Positions 34,415-45,363 of a stretch of DNA of 64,000 nucleotides are shown here, piece by piece. Source of the stretch: Bisporella sp. PMI_857 (taxonomy: Eukaryota; Ascomycota; Leotiomycetes; Helotiales; Helotiaceae); contig JAJSPD010000004.1 of NCBI GenBank assembly GCA_021307315.1, positions 620,001-684,000 of the forward strand, given 5' to 3'. The notes under the pieces are model-generated. The model was given only the letters and a program-made list of their open reading frames with translations, was not told where the DNA came from and ran no database searches. The position numbers were made by a program, and so were the translations under genes. Numbering within the stretch: position 1 is the first letter of the stretch; each line of letters opens with the position of its first letter.

Positions 34415-35247
34415 ATTGTATTCGTGGTTCAAAGAGATGTAAAGGCAACGCCGCAAGGCGTGTCCGGCATTTCTGGAGATTCATACTTGAAATATGGAGA
34501 GGGGGTTGGTGATCATCAGTCCGGAATGTTCCTTGTTGTTGAGTGTTACATGCACTCGCCCATGTAGGATTGTGACATGTGAAGTCTAATTAATTACCGT
34601 AGCATGCAGGAGACAGTAACATGGATTGCCGTTTGCTTTGATATGATGTCTAGAGATAGCGTATGCCAAGCCAGGTGTGCTGGGTAGCTGCAGGGACATT
34701 CTTACCCCGCAAGATGCAGTCATGTATCTTTCAGGATTATCTCGCGCAAGAGCAAGCTATTAGAGCCTCAAGGTTATTTTTAGGAAGCTCAAACTAGATT
34801 GTATTGTAATAATTCAGCGTACAGAGGTTATCAGGAAGATATAATGGCCAATTCAGGGGTTCTCGCTTAAACCCAATTAAGGAGCCAAGCTGCAGTCGGA
34901 GGAATGCTCACATTACAATCTAATTTGGCATGTCTGAATTACTAGAAACGACCGCCCATCATAATACCTCTGGATATCGAGCATATAGATAAGGGCCAAT
35001 AACGCACCAGCTACAAGGTTTTAGACGAAAGAACAAGTAGCAGTTTAACTTACCTACCGCGTTATCATAGGGTGATTACAAACACTATCAAGGTCTGAGA
35101 TGTCGCAAATAGAAGGTATAAAATCCTATTGAGATTGCTTACAATAAGATATATCGAGAAAATAAAGACGACTTGCGCCTTAAGCGTGTGTATCTAACCT
35201 CTATAATGTAAATGGCCAGAGCATTCTTCAAGCTACGGCGGCAACGT
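34415..35247. other. Intergenic region
   Basis: Upstream of GH92 and downstream of GH71, on the same strand as both. Only short frames; no supported gene. Confidence 0.55.
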
Positions 35248-36714
35248 CTACTCAAATCCCACAACGTGGTAGTTATAGTTACAAATCGCCGCATCAGCGG
35301 CCACGTCTTTGCCACCTTTGGCACTAGCAATTGTTGTTATGCCCTCTACAATGTCTACTACTACCTTGCCAGTGTTTAAGCCATTAACACTGAAAGAATT
35401 CAAGCCTTTAACTCCAACTACCTCCGCGAGCTTCTCATTATCATCGCCGTTATAAACCTTGATCAGAGACCCGGCGCCAGCCTCTGATAACAAGACAGCA
35501 ACATGCACTAAATCCTCGGCATTCGACCATCCATCTGGCTTACCGATCGAATCACTTGCGCAAGTTGCTGTTGTGAGAATCGTGTGATACCATATTGCCC
35601 CTGAGGCTTTGGCGCCGTTTGCTGGGACAATATCCGCAATGTCTGAGGAGCCGGCTTTATATGCAGCTATAAATGGAGATATGATATTTCCCCAGGCAGA
35701 GTGATCATAGTCGTCAGTGTAGCCGGCAACATTTGTGCCGTCGATAGCATACGGCCATACATTCCCGATATAGGATGACTCGCCACCATCATTCCAGGTC
35801 AGGAATTCCACGAAATCAGGCTTAGCCGCAAGGATCTGTGGGATGCGCTGTACAAGGTTCAGCTCGCCACGGCGGTACCAGTTGTTGGCGCTATCAAGGT
35901 GCTTAAACTGGAGAGCGGATATCGCTGAGATCTGTTAGTGTTGCAGGGGAGAAAGGACCGAGAACAACTTTGTAGCAGGGGATTATGGTAGAGAATAGGG
36001 AGGATAGAACGCACGCATCATGAAAGACTTTCCAGCTTCTTTGGCTGCGGTGATATAAGCTTCATCAACAGAGCTGGATACGTTGGTTTTTCCTTCGGCA
36101 ATGAACGGCCATGCAGAGTCCCAGCTAAAAAGTCCATCCACCGCTGGGAACTGACGATACAGACCCGAGGGGTCAGATTGGTCTTGCAGTGCGTCGCCGA
36201 AGTTAGGGACGAAATAGGTGCTTATGCCTTTATCTGACAGAGCCTTCTTGTAGTCATTTTCCCAGTCAATGCCCAGGCGTCCACCGTAGAATGTGCCTAT
36301 ATAGATTAGACTTTTGGTATCGGACTATAAGATAAAACGAAGAGTGAAAACAGAGGACGGTAAAGATAATAATTATCAGTAATGAATATTGGAATAGAAA
36401 ATGATACACGTACTGACGAATGGTAAGGAATTTTTCATGTAATAAGCGCCATGGCCTGCGTATTGTTCAATTAATGGCAGCATAGCAGATGCGCTTGAGA
36501 AATGAAGCATGTCGAAAGAAAAGAACAAGTAGAACCCGATGGCAAGCGCAGCTTCAAAAAGATGGCCGATAGAATCAGTTGACCACGATTCTGTACTCAT
36601 AACGTTCAGGGCAAAGGCATCAAAGCCCATCTTCTTTGCTTGGCTGACATCTGTGATGGCTTGTTCCGCTGTCATACCACCAACCAAATAATGGGCAAAC
36701 ACCGGGTTAGACAT
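35248..36714 (-). CDS. GH71 alpha-1,3-glucanase (mutanase/Agn type) without signal peptide
   Basis: Exons on the minus strand: 36714-36414, 36296-36015 and 35924-35248 (419 residues). GH71 enzymes hydrolyse alpha-1,3-glucan. The N-terminus (MSNPVFAHYLVGGMTAEQAI) enters the family's barrel directly, without a signal peptide. Other family blocks are DISQAKKMGFDAFALN-like, FYLFFSFDM, FVSTFYGG (rebuilt across intron 1), GLFSWDSAWPF, FMMPISALQFKH (rebuilt across intron 2) and PDFVEFLTWNDGGESSYIG. The last acceptor was chosen because it gives the conserved MPIS. The C-terminal domain is a beta-rich module. In fission yeast, Agn2 is the signal-less GH71 enzyme that opens the ascus from inside. A similar intracellular or sporulation role is a hypothesis here. 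An unseen upstream exon with a signal cannot be excluded. Confidence 0.92.
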
Positions 36715-39700
36715 GTTGGAAGTTGAATGAAAGTAATCAACAAGAAAGAATGAAAGTGATAAGGAGAGATGTAAAACAGGTACATTAGGTGGTACTTATG
36801 GTGGCATTGAACCCAAAGGCCAACTTGAGCCTCTTGGGGGCTGAGGCACATAGGCCTTGAAGGATTGGGCCGGTATCCAAGCCCATTTAATCATCGATAA
36901 GTTTCATGTTGATGTGTGGTTGCGGAGTTGGCGCACGACGTGGCTTTCACTTGAAGATGATTTGTTTTTGTGGAGGGTCCGCGGTCAGCCCTGAAGATGC
37001 CTTGGCGTCTACCTTGTTCCTGGCATCAGCCTTTAGGCAATCGATAAAATCGCTATATGATTTAGCGGATTCCTTTGTCCTTTTAATTTTGAAAAGATCT
37101 AGTAACATATATCTGTTTTTAAATGTGTTTTGAAAGAATTCTTATCCGTGAACCAAGCTTCGTTTACGGAGGAAGTGAGTTATTTCGTGCCGTTGTGCGT
37201 TCCCGCTGCAAGACCGGGCGAATCATTTCATCTACGCCTCCAACAAGGATTCCGTGACGATCTCCCGACGAAACACACTTCATTTAATCATCGCATTAGC
37301 AAATTCAGCTCGCAAATTAGAACCATTTCGGAGTTCAGATAACACAACTCCAAGTTCGTGACAATATGATCTGCGACCGGCGAGTTGGCGCTGAGTTGAA
37401 AATAATGTAGAGAGCTGATACCCATTTAGCTCTTTGGCAATTCCAATGTAGATGCGCGACAAGTATCAAGGATATGTATGCAACTTGTCAACTACGCTCA
37501 AACTATGTATATTGTTTCTCCTAGTAATCCACGTCAGCTAGACTTCCCAATTACAGGTTGTGCCTTACCTTAATATAAGAGAGGCGTTCGTTCCCGGCTG
37601 CTCATTTGTCCCACAAAGATGAATACCCAAGTAATGGTTGACGTCTGCAATTCTGGCAGGGACTAGAGAGTAGCGGTGTCCAGTTTCTGTGGTATCCATA
37701 TCCTTGCTTGCCCGCGGTTCATCCCATAGCCAGGGCTGATGAATGCAGAAAAAATAGGAGCAGGAGTCTATCCCCGGTATTGTCCTACCTATTATCTCTA
37801 AAGGGTTTTGTCTATACATTGGCACGGAGATATGTCGACTTCTCTATTCTCTCTTACTAGGTTTCGGAATACAGATATCTTTTCATCTTCAGATAACCAC
37901 CTGTTCTTGGGCATACCTCGCCTTGAAGTCAGAAGTTTCGATTGCACTTTCGTCCTCCATTATCTGCCTTTCCAAGTGGCAGGGAAGCATGTCGCCATGA
38001 ACGTATGCCGATAAACATGATGGTGCATGGTATGGTACGATTTCAACCTAATGAGAATGCTTATAGGAAGCGTGCCCACGTTCAGCAATGTAGCTGCAAC
38101 AGAACTTCCAATATCAACACGACAATTTTGGAGACCAGTAAGCTGACACATCTCGCAATTCATTCCTTTTCGTGGCGCAAACAAATATCACGTCTGGAGA
38201 TGAGGAGGTTTCCTTTCTGGGTAGCAGACGCTGAACAAGTACTAAGTGGTTAGTTCCTCATGGACCAACATGACGGGTCTATTACCTCCTTTCCTCGTTG
38301 CAGAGAGCTGGCCATCTTGTTCTTCACCATTATGACCAATGTCATGAATCCTATAGAACTACAGCTCTTCTTTCAGCGCCGAGTCTCCAATTCTTGTCAT
38401 TGAGAACAGAAACCCGCAATCAGAAGGCAAGCCTTCAGGAAACAGGTCCAACCTACTTATGCACATATCTCATATCAACTCAGATGATATGGGCAGAATC
38501 TCTGCGGTAACTGAGTAAGGCGGTCTTACCAGAAGCGACCGATGAAGCTTAACGAGCTAGTAACTGGCATAGAGCGTGGCTAATTGGTAGTTTGTGCAAC
38601 ATAACGGTTCTGGCTTTCAGCAGAAATAGTTGATGACACACCTCCGGATATACTTGGCAATTGTATAAATGATTGCGGGTTCTCCGAAGTCGACGTTGGT
38701 GTCATCCTGAGCACACTCACTGGAACTGGTGGAGGCTGGATGAAAATCTGGCTCCACTGAACAGAGATGTAGTGTTAAGGGCTAAAATAGGAAGGTCGTT
38801 TTATGCTGACTTCAATCCAGTCACCAAGTATTATTTCGACGAAGCTCTAAAAGCTCAGTAGCATCAGAAATGAATAAATTAATCTCTACTGGTGCTGACC
38901 GCAGCAATGAATCTCGGTAGCATAACGTAGCGTCGGTTTGACATACCCAGATAAGCAATTGAGCCTCCACCTAGACTGAGTTAAACTTAAAGCTCTCTCG
39001 GCTCAGTCTCAAGTCAATGAATGAGATCTGAGGCTTAATGGCGATGGTGGATTGATTTGGTCGCCGAGAAGAATTTTTTTGCGGTGCGATACAGTCAGAC
39101 GGTCCTCTCGTCCCACAGTGAAAAAGTAGTCTTCGTATATGCAACTAGAAGGTAGCGGTGCTATTGCTTGTAATAACTTCACAATCACATGAAAATCGAT
39201 TAAACTCTGTGAGTGTACCTTGAGCGTATTTCAGGTGCTCAAAGAATGGGAGGCTGACTTGTCTAAATTTGCCCTCCCCAACTTATCATCTGCAAGAATG
39301 CCCGCTCTTGAATCGCGTCTGATCACAAGTATGCAACCAGTACTTTCTGTGAGCCCGTTTGGAAGAAGGAAGCTTCAAAAGTATGAGAAGGGAGGAAAGA
39401 AGCTTCACTTTAGCCATGATGGAGAATTTCGAGTCGGGTCTCGTGTCAAACTGCCGGACGAAGTTTAAGGCTAAGGTGACAGCTCAGGATGCCCGGGAAC
39501 TAAGGTTACAAAGCGGGGAATAGTTGTTCGCCGAACCGACTAGGGATGACTTGCTCCGTAGGATTTGCAAGAGCCGTCAGACTCTGTGACCATCTACAAA
39601 ACATCTACAGCTCTCTACTGTAAGTAGGCTGGAGCTTGGGGTCTGGTCTGCGTATTTTTGTGGGATGTAGCGTTACTGACCATCTATTTCGTTCGAAACC

Positions 39701-40525
39701 CTTTTTGACAATTGAAATTAGCTCAGATGGTCTGGTGCTTGCAATGGAAGGCATTAGCTTATGATGCATGGTTATCATTAAAGCTCTCCAGTTGGACCGA
39801 CAGAGCTCAATTCATTGCCATTCTAGCTACGGATACACATACCAGCCCTGATCTATGGCCTCAAATAATGACGTTATGGTCCGACAGTCTAATCGATAAG
39901 AATAGCCTCACCGAAGGGGTCTTCTAAGGTGCTTAGCAAAAGAGCTTCGGCGCAACTTGAAATCCACTCTACCACCACGCTGACATGTTTACCCCACCAT
40001 AACAAGCACTTCAGACGTCCATTCAGCTGGTGATAGGCTGCCGCATGTACCTGAAGCTTGTGGCGTAGATCCTTTTACTATTCTTCGGCTGTGGCTGCAG
40101 CTTCAATCAAGGATGTTAACTGGTCAAATTCTAGCCTCATCATGTGTCTAGGGATACGAGGTGCCTATTGGTAGAGTGCATCCGCACCAGATGCAATTCC
40201 CAATATACTTATAGCCTCAACCAGTGAAACTTTAGTCCATTTTTATACTGGTATTCGTACACCATAGTCATCCTGGTGGAGTCACTGGGGTCAAGTCAGA
40301 TTTTTGAACTTTGAACATGCCCCAAGACAGTCTGCGGCTTGTAAGATTGGATGAGTATCCGGCAGATCTTCACTTCCATATGCTGCAGAACCAAAGCTTC
40401 TTATCCAGGTGCATTAGTATGCTCAAATGGTAGCCGGTATGTCGTACATATATGCCTATCAGAGGCCCTTTGCCATTTAATCTGCGGTATTAGTTTTCTG
40501 AAGCCTTTCCATCTTCCATTTTCAT
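36715..40525. other. 3.8 kb gene-poor region with unclassified fragments
   Basis: Only short frames. Those at 37565-37825 (minus), 37942-38253, 38298-38510, 38673-38861, 39220-39468 and 39712-39927 look partly protein-like but are broken by stops and lack consensus introns or recognisable domains. They could be remnants of decayed genes. No element ends or terminal repeats were seen. Confidence 0.45.
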
Positions 40526-42560
40526 ATGCTGCCTGTGTTAAGGATGTATCCCCATATCCAACAGACTCCAGACATTTATGACATCTTCGCTCCTTTAGAT
40601 GGAGATGTCAGTCTTCAGACGCCACTGAGTGATAGGTTTGGGCTCATTTCTCCCACCTTGCCAGCCTACATGCATATACCAAAGGTAATGGAGTATGGGG
40701 CAACATTTCAACCAAAGAAAGTTTCCATTCCAAGGAAGCCGGTTCAGAAGTATGAGAGAGTACAAGAACATACACATGCTCGCTCCATCGACACTGCATC
40801 AAGCATTCAAAGCAATAGGTCGTCCATAGATGAGCTAGAAAAAGAGAAGGAGCTCGCGCAGAAGCGAGGGTGGAGATTCTATGGAACATTTGCATGTCTA
40901 GCCCTTGTGAACTTCATTTGTGCAATCGACGCTACTATTCTTTCTGTGGCATTGCCGGTATGCCATTATGCTCTTCGCCATAGACCACAGCTGACACAAG
41001 AATAGGCTATAGCCTCAGACCTCAAGGGAACGACAGCAATCGAGGCTTTTTGGTGTGGCACTAGCTTCTTACTCACTTCGACGGTGTTCCAGCCATCTTT
41101 TGCTTCCTTTTCTCATATCATTGGACGCAAACCTGTGCTTCTAGCAGCCTTGTTCATATTCACCCTTGGCACGATAGTTTGCTCGATAGCCAATAAAATT
41201 GCTGTACTCTTAGCTGGAAGATGCGTTCAGGGTATTGGAGGAGGTGGACTTGTTGCTCTTACATATGTCATTGTTGCCGACATGGTCACTCTGAGAGAGC
41301 GTGGGAAGTGGTTCTCGTTGATCTCACTCCAATGGGCTGTAGGATCGGTTATAGGTATTTCTTCTCTCCTAAACTTTCAGATAGTTATACTGACAAATCG
41401 TGATAGGACCCGTGATAGGTGGTGCCTTTGCCGAAACAGATTGGAGATTCATATTCTGGCTCAACATTCCATTCTGCGTGATTGCAGGGGCTGGAATCCC
41501 CATTTGCCTCCGACTACACAATAAGGAGGGGTCAATATGGGCAAAGCTAAAAGCCTTTGACTGGCTTGGGTCTATGGTTTTCGTCGCAGCCACAGCCAGT
41601 TTCCTGATCCCAATTACTTGGGGCGGAGTCATGTATGATTGGGGCCATTGGAGGACTCTCCTTCCTCTTATTCTGGGCATCGTAGGGCTTATCGGCTTCA
41701 TTGTCTACTCAGTCTACTTTTCAAAAGAGCCTTTGATCCGTCGGTCACTATTCAATTCCCCCACGGCAATCACTGCATATTTTGGAACAATGATTCAGGG
41801 CATGATCGTTTGGGCTCTCCTTTACTATATGCCTATCTATTTCGAGGTTGCCAAGAACTACAGTGCAATCCTCTCTGGAGTGGCCATCTTCCCTTTCACG
41901 TTTACCGTTGCACCTGCAGCCGTTGTCGTAGGCCTGGTAATTACCAAAACCGGCAGATATCGCCCCTCAATCTGGATCGGATGGTTCTTGACGACCTTTG
42001 GCATGGGGCTGCTCATCTACCTTAAGGAGTCTACGAACACCCCATCCTGGGTATTCATTTCTTTGGTTCCAGGCGCGGGCATGGGTATCTTGTTCTCAGC
42101 CCAGGGATTCGCTGCTCAAGCTTCAGTATCCAATGCTGATCTTCCTTTCGCCGGCGCAATGTATTCCTTCTTTCGCGCCTTGGGCCAAACGGTTGGGGTT
42201 GCGATATCAGGTGTCATTTTTCAAAATACTTTCAGGAAGAAGTTGCTTAACACGGCGTATGCAGCACAAGCAGACGAATGGTCAAAGGATGCGAGCGCCT
42301 TGATAGGGGTTGTGAAGGAGATGAGTACTGTTGGCGAAGAAGGCATCCGGAAGCAGGTTTTAGTTCATGTCTATGTAGAGAGTCTGAGGATGGTGTGGAT
42401 TGTTTTGTGCGCTTTAGCTGGCGTGGCATTCATCGCGAGTATTCTTTTCACTGCTGAGCTTAGCTTGGAAAGGGAATTGGAAACTGAACAAGGATTCAGG
42501 TTTGATGATGAGAAGAGTAAGAGGAGGATGACAGATGAGGAGCAGCGATACCCGTCATGA
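40526..42560 (+). CDS. MFS drug:H+ antiporter, DHA2 (14-TM) type
   Basis: Exons 40526-40957, 41006-41354 and 41407-42560 (644 residues). The N-terminal ~110 residues are cytosolic and polar. Then come WRFYGTFACLALVNFICAID (TM1) and ATILSVALP, with the DHA2-type IDATIL motif. Loop 2-3 has motif A-like IIGRKPVLLAALFIF. LLAGRCVQGIGGGGLVALTY is TM4, and QWAVGSVIGPVIGGAF is antiporter motif C, rebuilt across intron 2. Long hydrophobic spans follow to the C-terminus, where a charged tail begins at ELSLERELETEQ. The number and spacing of hydrophobic segments suit 14 helices. The substrate is unknown; these pumps export drugs, metabolites or toxins from the plasma membrane or vacuole. The start is ambiguous, since Met49 (40670) and Met55 (40688) would also serve. 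Confidence 0.93.
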
Positions 42561-45363
42561 TTTACGTTTGGTTTATTGGGTTGTAATTAGCGTGCGTTAG
42601 TATTGGAGTTATATATCCGGGACTGAATTTATATCATTCTTCTACAAACATTCCTCTGCCCGTCCAAAGTCTCCTTCCCTCCTTACCAGATTCAAGATAT
42701 CTAAGCGCCTTGTCAGAGTGAGGGAGGATGTAAATAAAACTAAATATCATCTCGAGAGCTCAACAGCAACTTTTTCTGGGGCTTCAACATAGCATTTTTA
42801 CAAGTATCAAGTAGGCCATATGATTTTCCACCAAATATTAATCATGAAATATCCGTATCGGAACTTCTGTCTGCCAGGTTTGAACCACGCTATTTGGCCT
42901 CGTTGGTCTGAAAATCAGCAGGATGGTAGGTTCTTGATAGTTAATCTTATACGAACTAGATTCTCCCTATGGAGAGGACTAGTGGTGTCAAATCTTCTGA
43001 GTTTCCTTTAATCAGTCAACATTTACTTGGTATCAAGTTTTCACCAGTATCTGTGTGCATGATATGCCTTTCCCAGCATGTGTCTTTTTTGTAAGAATGA
43101 AGGACGCAGACACATGTTAGAGGTGCATCTGAGATGTTCCCCGCAAGCCACACGTGGCCAGATTGGCTATTCATAACATCGTTGCATCTTCGTGATATGC
43201 CTCCAACCGAGGAGTGCTTTGGAATGGTGGATAATGGAACGAGCTGAGTGTTTTTAGAATCTCAGACGCAACTGCCGAGATATGATTGACGGAAGTATTT
43301 ACAATATGAGCGAAAGAAAGTAATATGAAGAGGGTGGTTACAAAGGAGCGCGAAGATTTTAAGCAGCAGTTTTAGATAAACCAGGTCTAATGATTTAACC
43401 TAGTCTGATGTGGAATTCTGGACACCATGACATGATCCTACCATCTGGGGGCTTTTGTTTGTGTGGCTAGAAGGGTTAGTTATGTACTAATTAGGCTATT
43501 TCTATCATTAAATAGGCAACTAGGAAGGGATATATATCAGTAACTGGATCACTTGTATCTCTTCCCTCTACATCTTTAATATTTCAATAGATATTTACCC
43601 GACATCAACAAGGTCACGTGGCTCCAACTGGTGCCGTATTTGACTTTATTCTGTCGACCATGCTTTTAAAGCCAAAATACTCCGACTATTGCCCCTTCGA
43701 GCCATATTATCTGACGTGAGCAGGTGGCTTCTTTCTCACAGGCAGGAAAAGATATGAGTTCGATAGTTATAAATATGGGAACCAGAAACTCTCACGCAGC
43801 GACAACCAAAAGATGTACTCGACGATTGCAAATATTGACGATGACTTGCACATACTCATTACGTTCACTCTTGATCTAGAGCATGAAAATAGCCCTCCAT
43901 GGATTTGGAAATATCAGAACATTCATTTGCTTTCGTGCTCAGTCCTACCAGTCGTGGTAACACTTGAAATTTCCGCAACCCCAAAGTATGGACACATGCT
44001 ATAGGAATGCACTCTCTTGGAACCGAAAAAAAAGGTAATGAGAGAGATCCACTTGAAAACAACATATCAACCAATAATACCGAACTACATGTACACTATA
44101 TCAAATATTGAATGTATGCCCCTGAATGGAACATTGAGAAATGACAAGATGTACTCGGTGAGGCAGCACCCAATGGTTTGTCTGGAAATCCTCCACTACC
44201 AACACGAGGTCTAGTCCTCGGGTTATTGGTCCTGTTGGTTACCAAATTATATGCGTGCCTGGAGCAAAGAAATTCACGAACTTATCAGGATATTACACAG
44301 TTTGTAGGTGGTAGAGAAAGTATTCAAAGATTGGCATGCAAGGCAGGCAGAAAACACGCTCGAAGCCTTTGGTCTAGACAGACGCCTTCTGGAGCTGATG
44401 TTGGTGGGGAAGGAATCGAGACCATGTTTCCCAGAATTTCAACGACTTGTACATTCTGCGGGGCAGCTCTACAGTACCAAGGTGTGCTTTGTGGGAGACT
44501 CAAGTTTCAGTGACTACCGGACCATTTATAGCTGGCTGCGAGTTGCGTTTAGCCCACGATGCTTGTTTACAGACGCGGGGTGATATTGCCAATGCTGATA
44601 ATGGAGGCGTAAAATCAGCAAAAAGGATTTTAAGCTTTCGAGTTCCCAACCGCCCGGAACCCCGTATTCTTATCGGCCCTGCTCTCACCCTGGGCCAGAG
44701 GAGGGGTGGTGCGCGATAAAAGAGGAAGTCCAATATCTGATATAAGTAAGTAGTGAAGCAGCCTTAGTAACCTTAAGTAGGTATCAACCGACCCGTTCCT
44801 CTTCATTCCCATCAATTAACATCTCGCCCTCGTGAAAGAGTTTCAGGGGTCCCGTCCCAACTTTATCAGCTCTTTCCCCCCCCCCGGATCCCTCTTCCGC
44901 TAGTACCTGACTAAACCTAGATTGGGAACGTCGAGGGGTAGTAGTGCCTGCTGAATTGTATCGCGGACCCAATTTAATCCCCCAAAAGGCGAGACCTGAT
45001 AGGTCATAATAATCATCACCCTTGGTTCGATCTTACCACGCCTCACTCATGCTCTTCATTTCCACCATCTGCATCTCGATGCATATTTTATTCCCCCCCC
45101 CCTTCATCGTCTGTGGCCATCTTTATGCTCTCTGCATGGGGGGGCGTAGGGTTATGCCCTCAATATCCCAGCTGAGCCTCTGTCACCACAAAGCCGCCCG
45201 GCGTGCCTGAATAGTGCGCGGCCAAAGCGAGGCAATAAGTAATACTAATGGTCACAATAAAAACTGTGGGATGCCCTCAAAGTTGGGAGGAAGTGTCCAA
45301 GGGATCCTTCACGTCACTCATTCGTTTGGACGCACATAAGGCGTCGTACACTCGTTTTTCAAT
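42561..45363. other. 2.8 kb gene-poor region with homopolymer tracts
   Basis: No confident gene. Frames at 44178-44513 and 44308-44583 look partly protein-like but are short and overlapping (see findings). Two ten-base C runs (44876-44885 and 45093-45102) and a seven-base G run (45138-45144) lie in the 500 bases before the GH55 gene. C-rich blocks of this kind can be stress- or carbon-regulator sites, but no specific site is claimed. Confidence 0.5.

Noticed and set aside
31514..36714. Idea that GH92 and GH71 form a regulated polysaccharide-use operon
   Set aside because: Eukaryotic monocistronic genes with 833 bases between them; no regulator nearby. Only loose linkage can be claimed.
37565..37825. 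Minus-strand frame considered as a HET-domain fragment
   Set aside because: Only a vague likeness (a Trp/Leu/Asp segment); the defining HET blocks are missing and no exons extend it.
36715..40525. Search for transposon ends or a biosynthetic cluster beside the MFS pump
   Set aside because: No terminal repeats, transposase or reverse transcriptase motifs, and no synthase gene could be recognised. The pump appears to stand alone.
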